Shown piece after piece: positions 1-11,962 of a stretch of 64,000 nucleotides of DNA. The position numbers and the translations under genes were made by a program. The number at the start of each line of letters is the position of its first letter. Position 1 is the stretch's first letter. The stretch covers positions 868,001 through 932,000 of the forward strand of contig CADCSX010000023.1 in NCBI GenBank assembly GCA_902805475.1, written 5' to 3'. The notes beneath the pieces are model-generated. The model was not told where the DNA came from, searched no databases, and saw nothing but the letters and a program-made list of their open reading frames with translations. The stretch comes from Entonaema liquescens (taxonomy: Eukaryota > Ascomycota > Sordariomycetes > Xylariales > Xylariaceae).

Positions 1-836
1 TGGTACTATAGATATTTTGGTAGCTAAAATAGAATATCTCACAATCCTTGGTCGTGGTGCGTAAACGACTATTCAATGCCAATTACTATACGTTCATCCT
101 AAGACGACTTGTCAATCTTCAGGTCTCTTCTTTATCACATCGCATATACTCCTTGGCACTGCTTCAGCCACTGTATCCAAAGAGACTGATGTGATTAGCC
201 TGTGGGATCTTACAAAAGTACGGATACTGATGGTTTCTGTGATACCTACCCTTTGGGGGCGTAATTCTCGAATAACCGTCAAGTCCCGCGTGGGAGAGGG
301 CAGGGCTCTGTAAGGCTGTCAGGGGTATATATGCTCTTAAGCGGGTATTTCGAACTCATCCTAATCAATCCCGTCGACGAGATAGCTAACATCAATACTG
401 GATAAAACAATATTCTGCAAATAACACAAAACACGCAGGGTCCTCGACCGTTACAGATTGTGGCGCGGCCCAGGAGGCTGAAAATCCTTCCGACGGTGTT
501 TGGCGCGTAAAAGTCATGAAGTACGGGTGTATGTGCTGAATCACCCCCGGCTCTAGTTTGAAGTCCAACCTGTTTCATCGCCAGCTTATCAAGATTACTA
601 GGAGAGATGCGTACCGTTAAGATAATGTTGGGAGGTCGGATAGTCCTACGGATTGAAGCTGTATATATATATATATATAACAATGACCGGATATTATTCA
701 GATTGTTTATCATGTAGTGATACTATACTTAATTATTCATATATTATTCATACCATCTATCTTTTCTTCTTTTCTTCTTCTAATACTACCCTATAGGGGT
801 TTTTGGATAGTGGATCTATCCGGCGCGTCGCTAAAA
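1..836. other. Left-edge intergenic DNA
   Basis: No convincing gene is seen. A 144-codon reading frame on the minus strand (279-713) has no recognisable domain and looks like chance. A short (TA)n tract lies near 661-678. The last few hundred bases are A/T- and pyrimidine-rich and are likely promoter or 5' UTR of the downstream peptidase gene. Confidence 0.5.
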
Positions 837-3269
837 ATGCACAGGTTGTTTTGGCATATTGCTGTTTTAGGAGGATCGGCGTTCGCATCACCTCAATCAT
901 CGCCAACAAGAGTGAACCCGACAGCATGTGGGCGTATAGCTTCTTCAGGTATGTATTTCCGGCTCTAAGGTGTGGTTTGAGATACTGATATAACTCTAGG
1001 CCTAACAACGTTCGGGGCGTCCTTTGCGTATGAGTGTCTCCGTTCAGTGCCGAATCGGGCCCAACCAGCACAGCAGCTCATTCAAAGCCTCAAAGCCTAT
1101 GTGGAATTGCAGTCTACCCTCGCTTGGCTAAAGGACCCCCCGAAGTCTTATGGGTTTGCCGCAGTCGACATCCAGGGAAGCCTGGACAAAATACTCGACA
1201 CGGCTACACAAGGGGGTTACGAGAGCGAGTATGACTTTCAGGTTGCAATCGTACGAACGATAGATGCGGCACACGATGGCCACTTCTTCTTTCTGCCAGA
1301 CGTCTTTTCGGTATTTACTTTCGAAAATAGATTAGCCCAGGACATTGTCTCGGTGTCGACCGACGGTGTTTCTCTACCAAAGCTATATCGGTATTGTAAG
1401 TCTAAGCTAGGAGTTCTGGAGGGCTTTATGGTATCCTTTGCTTACATAGAATCGTCTAGCCGCTCTTCAAGATGGCACAGCACTCCCAATTGCTGAGATC
1501 AATGGCCAAGATGCTACAACCTTCATGGAAGACTTAGGCACGACATTTGGGAGTTTCCAGGACAGCGATGCACAATGGAATAGCCAATTTCCAACCTATG
1601 CCAGCCCGAATTCGAACAATGCTTGGGGAGTAAGTAAGATATACTTAGGACCTAGATTTACGATTACCTATGAGAATGGAGAATCTGAATTCGATGATAC
1701 GACAGCAACAATCAGCCGAGATGCTGCATCAGTCTTCCCTAATATCGTCACAGGGGACGACTATTACGACATATTCTGTGCCCCGAAGAAGGCTTCTACT
1801 ACGTCTTCCAAAGTTAAGCGTGACGTAAGCCCGCGGGCGCCGATACCATCTTCCGACGCGACTATCGTCGCACATACCACAGAGAATAGCACAGTGGGAT
1901 ATTTCCTTGACGGGGATGGGTTTGAGGATGTAGCAGTGCTATCCATCACGTCCTTTGAAGAGGACGACGCCGACAACTATATAACGTCTTTCCAAAACAC
2001 AGTACAGGATTTCCTTTCCCAATGCCAAAGCGCTAAGAAGGAACGACTAGTAATTGATCTTACATCCAATGGTGGCGGGTTTATAGCAGCTGGTTTTGAG
2101 CTATTCGGACAGGTTCGTAGATGTTTCTCAGAGTCCCTAACGGCCACCCCTGATATATTGCTAACTCACTCGAAGCTTTTCCCCAGCGCCGATAAATTCA
2201 CCGCCAATAACATGCGTCTGTCAGACAGCCTGGTAGATATTTCCGAAATATTCTCCTCGTCTTCCCCAGAAGACCAGGAGAACGTTTTACAATCGTTCTC
2301 GTCTTTTTTTAATAACATAGCGCCCTCGGGCGTGATGGAGCCGGAGGGAGACAAGTTTAAGACGGTGGAAGATATCATGTCGCCGATTACTCTCCAGAAC
2401 GACAAGTTTTCGCAATACATTGGCGAGCCTAACAATGTGCTCGCTTCGACTGGAGACGGTAGCGAAGGGAACTCCCCCTTTAAACCCGAAAATATTGTGC
2501 TACTTACAGATGGAGCGTGCAGCTCTACGTGCACAACATTTTCATACCTCATGCTCTTCCAAGAGCGCGTAAAGACAATATCAGTAGGAGGACGCCCGCA
2601 GAACGCTCAGATGCAATCTTTAGGCGGTGTCGAGGTAAGCCAGTCTACCCGAAGATATTAATAACCTAAGTATATACTAAACCGACCGAATAGGGCGGCC
2701 AAAGTCTCAGCATGAGCAACATCGCGCAAGCCGCCTCGGTAGCGCTCAACCTCGCGAAGAAGCAGAGCGCAGAAACGCTCGCAAAGCACCAGGACGGGGA
2801 CGTGGGCACCCTGGCCCAGGCCTACACGATCCAGCGGGCGGCGGACGCCAGCGCGCCCGGCGGCATCAACTTCAAGAACAACTTCGCGCCGTCGGACTCC
2901 ACGACGCCGCTGCAGTTCCTGTACGAGCCGGCCAACTGCCGCTTCTTCTACACGCCCGACATGCTGTTCGGCCCGCAGCTGGTGTGGCAGTACGCCGTCG
3001 ACGCGTCGTGGACCGATCCCGAGAAGTACTGCGTCCAGGGGAGTCGGGTGGCGGTCGATGGGCCGCGACCGCTGGACCCGATTTTCGCGAAGGATGATAC
3101 GGCGAAGGGAGGCGATGATGGGGATAGTGCGAAGGATACGCCGGGGAATGCTGGTGGAAGCGGTGGAGAGAATGATGATGAAAGCTCTGCTGATGGAGGA
3201 CTTGTTCGGGGTAGCGTTCAGATGATGTCTCTTCTTGCGTCCGTCTCGGTCATGATGCTATGTCTATAA
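837..3269 (+). CDS. Secreted S41-family (CPAF-like) serine peptidase, probably GPI-anchored
   Basis: Four exons: 837-948, 1000-1395, 1460-2634 and 2694-3269, giving about 752 aa. All three introns are short GT-AG introns that keep frame. Residues 1-18 form a signal peptide (MHRLFWHIAVLGGSAFAS), followed by a CGRI...SSG segment typical of fungal S41 proteins. The HDGH motif near residues 129-132 matches the conserved HDGH of fungal CPAF-like peptidases. The TDGACSSTC segment near 519-527 carries the expected nucleophilic serine. The C-terminus is a Gly/Ser/Asp-rich stretch followed by a hydrophobic tail ending in VSVMMLCL, which looks like a GPI-attachment signal. By family knowledge it should be a cell-surface or secreted endopeptidase; substrates are unknown. 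The last exon (from 2694) is much richer in G+C than the exons before it. Domain identity is strong; the exact start and GPI signal are inferred. Confidence 0.85.
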
Positions 3270-4138
3270 CAGGGCTGACATAAGGGAATACCCAGATTAA
3301 ACGGGAGAGGGCGGGTGTCTGCCGGCGTATATACGAGGTTAAATCATCTGCTTTTAGTTGCATCTTATTGTATGAATATGGGTTCCAAATAGATCAAGAC
3401 ATGTGTAAATATTCTGATATATACGAGCATACATGGCATCTATTCAAGAGTACGAATATAATCTCGCTATTACACCTTCTAAAGAATTAAACCTTCTTGT
3501 CGGAGTAGACAAGAAGAGAGAGATGTGATAGCCAACTAGGGGGGTATGGATACTCTTGGTGTGAATATAAGGCATGAGAGTCCGGCTGTCACGGTAGAGC
3601 AAGAAGCACAAATAGTTACCTACGTTAACATACCAAGAATCATAATTCCATGAGATTACACTTAATTCTTTATCGTAAAGATTCTGAAATTAGGTTTAAG
3701 GAGATGAGCAATCTGAATTCCATTCCTAACTCAAAGTTGGACTGCAAAAGCCTATATTCATTAAGCCATAAGCCGATTATGCGATACAGTGCGCAAAAGT
3801 AGGTATCTAATGCTAAACTCATACATAAAAGAAGTTGCTGAACATGCGCCTTCATCGAGAACTTGGTTATATTTACTAATGGACTCAGTACCATAAACAG
3901 TGAACAACTCATCGACTAATAGTCCATAACAAAGGGCATCGTTCGTCCCTCGACGCCAAGAGTACCTTGGGTCATCCGAAAACGCGAAGGGAAAGAAACT
4001 GCAAATAAGCTATCGGGCCAAAAGTAAGGTTTCGGGCAATCGTGTGATAGCCGTTTGAGCTATGCGCGAATAACGCCAGTCATGGCTAGAAACAAGACAA
4101 GGAGCTAGGGTCCACATCTCATGAACGGACTCATAGCC
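3270..4138. other. Intergenic, 3' ends of convergent genes
   Basis: This A/T-rich stretch lies between the stop codons of two convergent genes. An 80-codon frame on the minus strand (3670-3912) has no recognisable features. Nothing else is seen. Confidence 0.5.
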
Positions 4139-7100
4139 TTATATATCATCATGGGCCAGCTTCTTGGCGGGGTGTGCTTCCACCTTCGCCTTCGCCTCCG
4201 TCTCTGCCTCTGCCTCCGCCTCTGTCTCTGTTTCTGCTTCGGCCTCCAAGACACTGTCCTCTTCTATTTCTTCCCCTTCTTCTACTTCCTCCCCTTCCTC
4301 TACTTCCTCTCCCTCGTCTATCTCTTCTCCTTCCTCCTCCTCCTCCTCTTCTTCTTCTTCCTCCTCCTCACCCTCCTCTTCTTCCCCTTCGTCCTGATCC
4401 TCGGTTATTATGCCATTCATTCGTTCCCAAACCTCTCGTCGTATTCGGTCGTCCTTAGCCTTCCTCGCTCGCTCAACTTCCTCAAATCCTCCGCTCTTCT
4501 TCAGCTTTCCTTCCGCGACGAACTTAGTCAACTCCTTCATTAGAGGGTTCTCTCGTCGGCTCTCTAGCTCCTTCTGTCGTAACTTCTCCGCACGTTCTAT
4601 AGCCTGTAGCCTATCTTCGTGGTTCGGCTGTAGAGCTCTGACCTCCCCTAGTACGCCCTCCTTCGCAGCGGTTGGATCGGTGCTGTTCCCGAGATTATGC
4701 AGGCCCTTCGAGAACTGCCGTGACGTCGGCATATTGTCCTTCATTTGCTCCTTAGTGGCTTGCTCTACCAACGCAAAGGTCTCAGAGGCCTTTTCAATGT
4801 CGTCTTGTAAGTCAATCATTAGGTCTTCCATAACCTTGAGCTCGTCACGGCCCTGGCAGACTTCCTCAAGTTCCTTCTCCCAAATCTTGGTCCAGACGGG
4901 CTTCTCTCGCTTCATGTATTCCTGTACCTTCTTAAGTTCCTTGGTTAAGACCTGAATGTCCTTAGATACACCCTCTAGTTGACGTGGCAAGGGTCTCACG
5001 CCGCGATTAACGACGTCCTTGCGCAAGTCTTCTACTAGGTCCTGAAGATCGTCCACCTTGGTAACGAGGCGGTCAGAGTCTGAATTAAGCTGCTTACGGC
5101 CTTTCATCACATAGGAATATCCAGAGTCACCCTCGTCGGGCACTGAAGCCTTAGCAGCTGCAACCTTGACATTGGCTGCTTTGTTTCGTAAGGAAGACAT
5201 AGAGCTTTGTATCTCTGTCTGGAAGTTTGAGTACGTCTGCCGTAAGACGGCCAGATCCCGTCGTAGAGTCTGCAACTCTCTAAGTTGGCCAGAATTGAGT
5301 TTAGCGCCAGCGCCAACTCCACCAACTTTAACACCATCCATGATAGCCGGTGGTGCTGAAGCCATACGAGCCATCTCCTTAGCGGTCTCCAACTGTCTAT
5401 CTGATACTCTCTGTAAAGCAGATCCTTGGTCGGTGACGTTCTGCTTCATTTCATCTACTGCTTTCTTTAAGGCCCCGAGACCCTCATCGAAATGCTTCTT
5501 GACCTCGTCAAGGGGCTCGACATTGAGCGCAAGGACTGTTCGATCCTTGATGTCGGATAAGTCTTCAAGCTCATGTCGCACCCCAGAGACAGGATCTTGG
5601 ATATATATTTCTGGAAGATCGCTTCCGTTTAGGGCGGTGTTCCATGAAAACTTCTCGATGAAAGCAAGCTGCAGGCGCCCAATTGTCAAGCCTGTATAGC
5701 CTTCCGGGAGCACGAATTTCTTCACCTTGGACTTGTATTGGAGAAATAAGGTAAGTTCCTTATCTAGTGGAGGTGATTGCTCTTGTATGGATTGCTTGCG
5801 TTGCTTCTCCGGAGGAGTCTGAGGTCGCGGTTTGGATTCCACAGTGGTATCTATCCTTGGCTTAGGCTTCTCAGGCGAGGTCGGGGTCGGGGTTCCCACC
5901 ATTGGGAAGGCATCATCTAGAGGCCCAGATATAGTAGCAGTAGGTCTATACTTATCTTCCGGTGATTGAGCTGGTGGACTTCCCGATTGAGGGGGTGGTA
6001 GATCAGGTTTTGAGCCCTCCTCGCTGACCTTGCTGGGGATTCGAACCGGCGAGGATGCTTCATACGCGTTTTTAGATTGATTGGATGCGTTGCGGCTATG
6101 TCGTAAAGATTCTCGGACTTGGACTGCTCGCATCGATTCTCTTACTTCTCCACGCCCACGGTTTGGTATTGGGGTGTTCTGAGTAGGTAGCATAGGTACA
6201 CCATTAGTTGGTGCCCCTAGATGCTTAGATATCTGATAGGCAGAGTATCTTCGCGATGCCCTTCTTTCCAAATCCCCTCCTCTTTGCAGAGCAGCAAACG
6301 CGCTCTGTTGAGACTTTGGCGGTGGCGGAGGGGGTGGTGGGAAGGCATCAATATCTAAATTATTCGCGGGGGGTCCTGTAGGGATTGTAGTCTCATCCCC
6401 AGGATATGGCGGAAGCACCGGTATGTTCTGCATGGTGTTACTCGACATCGATGACTGTTCGGAGTTGAAGGAAGCGTTCGACTGGTCCCTCTGTAGGGTT
6501 CGTCGATTGGGAGATTGACTAACAGCCGGCGGGGGCGGACCTTCGCTCTGCTGTTGCTGTGCTGATAACATCCTTTCGTTCTGTTGCGGGGTAGTGTATC
6601 CGTTCTCGATACCTTCGTTTAGAAGGTTTGTAAGACCAGTATTATTACTTCCGGTAGTACTACTACTCATGGTACGGCTAGCAATGCTGGTTGATTCCGG
6701 TGAAGTACCACCGTCTTTATCTCGACTCTGCTTCTGTCGCAATTTTTGTTGTTTTCTTTTAAGACCGTGTAGGAGATGGATGATGATGTCTCGTATTCGC
6801 GGTAGATACTTTTCAAGACTCTCCGTGTTGGCTTCCTGACTTAAAGTAGCCTCCAATATATGTCTTAGGTTTTCTGGGACGTTCCCTAGGTCTGATGTGT
6901 CTACGTTAATTGCAGTGAATGCGCGACAGGCCATATTAAACTCGTAGCCTAATCTAACATAGACGTCGGAGACTTGAGTATCGGTAGCCTGGCCGCGCGA
7001 CCATTGCGTTAACGTTTCGAGGAGTTGTTTTGTCGCGACGAGTAAATGGGTTACACTCTTTTCTATTTGTGATAGTGGCATAGACGCTCCATTAGATTGC

Positions 7101-7488
7101 TGTGAGGAGGAACATACTGTTAACATCTTAACTTGGTAGAAATAGACATGGTGTAAAAAAAAGGAAGAGAAAGAAAAAGGACGGCGGTGGTGGGTGAAGA
7201 ATGGGACGGATTGAAGGGAAACAGAATGAGGCAGAATATTGAAAGATTACAACACCGCCCTCACCCCGCCGCCTAACAACCGATAATCACACCAGTGATG
7301 CACTTCTTATCGGCATTTTAACTTACATTACGTCTAGAGGAACTACTCCCTGCTGATCTATTTGAGGCCGTTGACGACCGCGGCTGCATACCGGCTGGCG
7401 ACATTGGGCGCATAGGAGCATTGGGAATACCGTCGGGCCCCGGTGACCGCCGCTGTATCGATCTCTGAGAAGCCGTAGGTGCCTGCAT
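4139..7488 (-). CDS. bud6: Bud6/Aip3 actin-interacting polarity protein
   Basis: Two exons on the minus strand: 7327-7488 (54 codons) and 4139-7099, joined over a 227-nt intron with donor GTAAGT and acceptor CCTCACAG, giving about 1040 aa. The start at 7488 gives a Ser/Pro-rich N-terminus that runs in frame into the conserved segment beginning IEKSVTHLLVATKQLLETL. A helical N-terminal domain is followed by a long disordered Pro/Ser/Gln-rich middle. The Aip3 domain begins around LFLQYKSKVKKFVLPEGY and continues as coiled coil. Family role: polarisome component that binds actin and formin and promotes actin-cable nucleation at hyphal tips. The last ~90 residues are an extreme Glu-rich tail with imperfect GEEVEE repeats, then Glu/Thr/Ala repeats. 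An ATG at 7126 lies inside the intron and is probably not the real start. Confidence 0.9.
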
Positions 7489-8947
7489 CTTGAATCCAAT
7501 CTCTTAAAGCCTAAGTCCTTCTCAAACTTCTCGACCTCTCAATTCTCTATATACCTCTTCCCCCTCTTTATTCCTTATCAGTTTAGGATTAGGTCCCAAT
7601 CGTCCACCTTACGCTAATTATCTCGAAGAGCAAGCGCCGATGATTATCATTCGTCAAAAGAAATAGAATTCGAAGATTGAGAAGCAAAAATAAGAAGCTA
7701 TAGCGAGTTACACGAAGGGAATAGGATGAACAAAATCGGCGTATGCGGAAGGGTTTGCGATGAAAAGTGGTTAAAGCAAGTTAAAAAGTCCGAGGTCAAG
7801 TTGTGGATGACTGATGCCCGCGTGAGGCGCGACGTCGAAAAGATCGAGGAGGCCCGACCAGCGCTAGTCTTGTTTTGGACAAGTGTGCACGCAGGGGCTA
7901 GGGTCAAACACGGCGACAATCGGGGCGGGATTAAGTTAAAAGTTCCTTAGGTGGATGGGTGGGTGAGTGGACCCGGGGATTATCGTCTTCCTGTTAGATG
8001 TTAGATGTTAGATGTTAGGTTAGATAGATGTTAGAGACACCCAGAGAAGTTCAACTAATTGTTGTTTCAAGATTTTATTTTGCATTACATGCATTAATGA
8101 TTATTTTTTCCCTCTTTTTATTTTCTTTCTTCATATGACGTGTATTTTAAAAAAAAAAAAAATGCAGACAATAACAACACATCCCATTGTTTGCAAAAGT
8201 GTCCTTGAATGACTAATAATTGCGTTGTTATGCAGAAGTTGAGTATCAACTCGTTGTCTAATAAGGGTTGATTACTTAAGTGATTTGCTAATAGAACCAT
8301 AGCTTAAGTTCGTAACTCATAGCCCTTTAACAGCCTATACCTCGGTAATACAAGTGCAGCCAGCTACTTACCATGCATCTGAACCGAATATCATAATCCA
8401 TTGTATCCATGCCTCGTGTCAACTTGTACATATATACCCAATACCTCTAAACATACAGTAGGTATCTACTTATACATATGTATGTGTGTACCAACTATGT
8501 GAATTGAGGCTCTATATACCTGGCGTATACAAGTATGAAAGTACGATACTTTCTACATATCCCATCGCCCTATGCATTATAAAAGGTTACTATCGTCGGG
8601 ATTCAAAATGATGATCGCTGCCCTCCGAGAACCGAGTAGCGAACAGCGAACCCCGCTCGACCCATTGGAATCGTGGGATTTGTCCAGAAACTACTGATAC
8701 TAATATACACGTCACATTAGCGATGGTCTATTTAATAGCCACGGGACTGGCTCTATCATCATGCGCTCGTTCGCTTGTGTCGTGGTCTGCTGGTGAACAA
8801 GTTGTTATATATCGGCGAACAAGCACCCTCAGACTTACAACACTATTCAACTTCGATCGCAATGAATCGATAAAGGAAGCATACCCTTAGTTTGAATATT
8901 GGTGTCATACATTCAACTGAAACTTACTTATACGCATAGGCAAAACG
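7489..8947. other. Divergent intergenic region between bud6 and the monooxygenase
   Basis: No gene is supported; overlapping 73- and 74-codon frames on opposite strands (7698-7950) look like chance. A tandem TTAGATG motif (three copies plus variants) spans about 7994-8034 and a poly(A) run lies near 8149-8161. The region should hold the promoters of both divergent genes. Confidence 0.5.
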
Positions 8948-10213
8948 ATGTCCTCCCTAAAGATCTCTATCATTGGGGCTGGTCCAGCCGGATGTATGCT
9001 GGGTCGGATCCTATCATTGTCCAAAATCCCGTTCACGATATATGAAAGCGATGAGAGTCCAGACTATCGATCTCAAGGTGGCACGTTGGATTTACACCCC
9101 GGCACAGGTCTTGCAGCGATGAAGGATGCTCAGCTATGGGATGAGTTCTTGAAGCACGGCCGATTCGATGGCGACTATATGTTGGTGGCCGACAAAGACC
9201 TTAGGCCCTTTATGCAAGTCGGCCCCGGTAATAAACTCAGCGAACGCCCCGAAATCGACCGCGCTGAGCTTCGCCGGATCTTGGTGGAATCGCTCCCGGA
9301 GAGAAGTATTAAATGGGGTTATCGCCTACGACGTGTCGAAGAGGAGAACGCTTTGGTTTTTGACCATGAAACCGTGACCGATTCCGACCTCATCATTGGG
9401 TGCGAGGGAGGCTGGAGCAAGGTCCGAAGTTACGTTGCGCCGACGGTGAAACCAAGCTATACCGGGGTTGGGTATTATGGTCTCCGGATACCAGATGCGG
9501 CGAACACCGCACCGAATATCAATAAAATTGTTAATCGCGGGAGCATGTTTGCAGCCACGACTGGGAAGAGGTTGGTGATACAGCAGCTCGGCACTGGCAG
9601 CCTCAACGTCGGCTGGTGCGTACGTCGTCCCGAAAACTGGTTAGAGACCTGCGAATATGACCCCCATAATATCGATGAAGTTAAAGAAGCAATCCTTAAG
9701 GAGATGCACGACTGGAGCCCACTGTTGCGTGAAGCGATCGAAAAGGTCGGAGGAGATATGTGCGATGCGAAGAACCTATACATGCTTCCGGTTGGCTGGC
9801 GCTGGGAACACCGCCGCGGCGTAACCTTTATTGGCGACGCGGCACATTTGATGACCCCGTTTGCTGGCGAAGGAGTAAACGCCGCGTTCGACGATGCGCG
9901 AAAACTCGCAGCTGCCATTGTAAAAACGGTTCAAGCAGGCGGCGGGCTCGACGAGGTGGATAAGGCAGCACAAGAAGCCGAGGAGGAAATGTTCAAACGC
10001 ATGGAAATATACCAACGACAGACAGACGATGTAACGAAACTGTGGTTTTTTAGTGAGGGGGATATAAAAGATGTCATTCCCAAGGTGATGCTTACGCACG
10101 CCAAGGCAAAAACACCAACAATCCTCTATCCTTTGGTCTGGGGACTCTTCACTTCATATTGGTTTGTTAAGAATAAGATCTCGAGCCAGAAACCCATTAC
10201 ACCCATTAATTAA
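8948..10213 (+). CDS. FAD-dependent monooxygenase (TetX/salicylate-hydroxylase-like group)
   Basis: Intronless, 421 aa. The N-terminal Rossmann fold starts at once with IIGAGPAGCMLGR (GxGxxG, residues 10-15). The mid-protein DG-type motif reads GCEGGWSKVR (151-160), with Glu in place of the common Asp. The second FAD-binding motif is GDAAHLMTPFAGEGVNAAF, with GD at 296-297. Family role: NAD(P)H- and O2-dependent hydroxylation of a small, often aromatic, substrate; the actual substrate cannot be told. The C-terminus has a hydrophobic stretch (TILYPLVWGLFTSYWFV), so weak membrane association is possible. It stands alone: no biosynthetic cluster neighbours are visible, and the RIP-degraded retrotransposon lies 1.6 kb downstream. 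The absence of introns is a little unusual here but common in this family. Confidence 0.88.
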   Translation: MSSLKISIIGAGPAGCMLGRILSLSKIPFTIYESDESPDYRSQGGTLDLHPGTGLAAMKDAQLWDEFLKHGRFDGDYMLVADKDLRPFMQVGPGNKLSERPEIDRAELRRILVESLPERSIKWGYRLRRVEEENALVFDHETVTDSDLIIGCEGGWSKVRSYVAPTVKPSYTGVGYYGLRIPDAANTAPNINKIVNRGSMFAATTGKRLVIQQLGTGSLNVGWCVRRPENWLETCEYDPHNIDEVKEAILKEMHDWSPLLREAIEKVGGDMCDAKNLYMLPVGWRWEHRRGVTFIGDAAHLMTPFAGEGVNAAFDDARKLAAAIVKTVQAGGGLDEVDKAAQEAEEEMFKRMEIYQRQTDDVTKLWFFSEGDIKDVIPKVMLTHAKAKTPTILYPLVWGLFTSYWFVKNKISSQKPITPIN

Positions 10214-11812
10214 GTATGCTAGATTGGAGTACGGCGCAATTAGGACCACGTCATTTAGGTAGATTAGAACCTCCAGGCTCTTACGTAGCGATGTCTCTCA
10301 ACTTAGATGATTATAGTATAAAGGTGTTTGTCTTGCATTATCCTGCCTACGGTCATGACTCGGAATTATCGCGTGCAACCATTACACAAACCCGTAACCA
10401 ACAGCCACTCTCATTGACCAAAAAAAGAGCATCGTGTGCCACCTAGCGTAGTATCTCATGTGTTTCCCGTTTCAGGTGCAGAGATTGGCGAGGTTCATCG
10501 TTGCAAGCGAGACATCATCTGCTGCGGACCTCATCCGATTAAATTAGTTTCGATGCGACTACGATCGGACGGGAACTCCCATGGCGTGGAGACATCATAT
10601 CGGGGTGGGGGCCGAGCCTCGTATATCTCCTTTTCTGTTCCTTATTTCTTGTGGACGAACACAGACGGGCTCTATCAGTGATGAGGTGAGACTACATACA
10701 TAGTAGCCAATCGACTACATGACGTTCCCAATAATAGACTTGATGGTCCTCTATCAGGTAACTGCTCGTTTAATAACTTATACGATAGCCTATAAGAGGT
10801 AACGTACCGTCCTAAAACGTATCATATCAAACGAGGCGCAGATTCCACTTATAAGCTTTTCAAGTCATGATGTTTAGCCCCCGATATAGTAGTATGGCTC
10901 TAGGGTTACAATAAGCTACTGTCAGAGTGGTAATAGCACCTGAGCCTCATGAATCCTCTACGTATGCCCCTCCGCGTTAATCGTTCTCGGAATGGACTCG
11001 GCACTATCGGTTTCGTTCCCGCGGGGCGCAGTCTGACCAATTTCTGCGGCAAACGAAGAAACATCTTTAGTGAAATATGTTGTTTCCCGAAGGACCAATG
11101 ATTGAGTCAGGTTTTTCGCGGGGCTAACACAATGATGGCAAAGAGGGTGAGTTTGTCCAGAATTTGGGGTCATCTAGCGTCGCCGATCTGACTGGGGTTC
11201 CCTTGGGAGGCTGTATTTGTAAACCCAGTTCGTACCTATCCTCACATCCAAGAACTATCAGATAGGTAGATGACAGGAGCTGATTGGGAACCGTCTTATG
11301 GCCAACAACTATAATATGGACTAGTAAGTCATAACATCAGACTCTTTGACTTATTTAGTAGTTACACATACACTACCATACTCTTAACCCGAAGCGAATC
11401 GAACAACGACAAGCTACTTATCTAAATGCTCATTCGGGATTGAAACTTAGTTGCGGTTAGGTAGGTAGGTAGGTAGGTAGTCACTTGTACGCCTCACTCG
11501 ATCCCAAATCGACTGCAGTCATTTATTTGGCTTGCCCTACGGGTACTATTCACACGTCTTCTGCAGCCCTAAGAGCCCTACGGGGTCCAATCGGCTCAAA
11601 CTACCAAGTTGGTACCATGCAATCGCGAGGCTGTGTAGAGACATAGGACAAGTATCAAAAAACGCATGTCTACATCACTCTACCTCGAGGCTGTTTGGCC
11701 GCTTACAAACAAGGCTCCGTGGAACGTTTGAATTATATGCTCTTCGCCTTAAACTACTTAGAAGCTCCTATGCGCCTAATGTGTTGCCTTATATTACGGC
11801 CTAAATATGAAT
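10214..11812. other. Gene-free stretch left of the retrotransposon
   Basis: Short frames (10216-10446, 10436-10681, 10958-11173 minus, 11532-11804) show no domain, signal or convincing splice context. A TAGG microsatellite (five copies plus TAG) is at 11458-11480. Nothing else is seen. Confidence 0.5.
11458..11480. repeat. (TAGG)n microsatellite
   Basis: Five perfect TAGG units plus TAG, read directly from the sequence. It lies about 340 bp left of the retrotransposon. Confidence 0.9.
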
Positions 11813-11817
11813 CTGAT
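11813..11817. repeat. Left copy of the 5-bp target site duplication
   Basis: CTGAT lies directly before the left LTR and TTGAC (19075-19079) directly after the right LTR. They match at three of five positions and both mismatches are C/T, so an original CTGAC with one C-to-T change in each copy is the simplest reading. Confidence 0.55.
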
Positions 11818-11962
11818 TATCACAATATAATATAAGTATAGATTAAATTATATTATTATATTGGTTAAGTTTTATAAGGGAATTTTTAAAATAGTAAATA
11901 TAAAAATATATTTAAAATATATAAGTTTTTATATAAATTTTATAAGTTTATATTATATAATA
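11818..11962. repeat. Left LTR (145 bp), heavily RIP-mutated
   Basis: It aligns without gaps to 18930-19074. At about 23 of about 27 differing positions this copy carries A or T where the other has G or C; at four positions the reverse holds. It begins TATCAC, consistent with an ancestral TGTCAC. Confidence 0.9.

Noticed and set aside
279..713. 144-aa minus-strand frame
   Set aside because: No domain, signal peptide or splice context; part of it is encoded by a TA repeat.
6030..6060. A tRNA B-box-like sequence (GGTTCGAATCCCC on the minus strand)
   Set aside because: It lies inside the Bud6 coding sequence, with no A-box at the right distance and no cloverleaf in the flanks.
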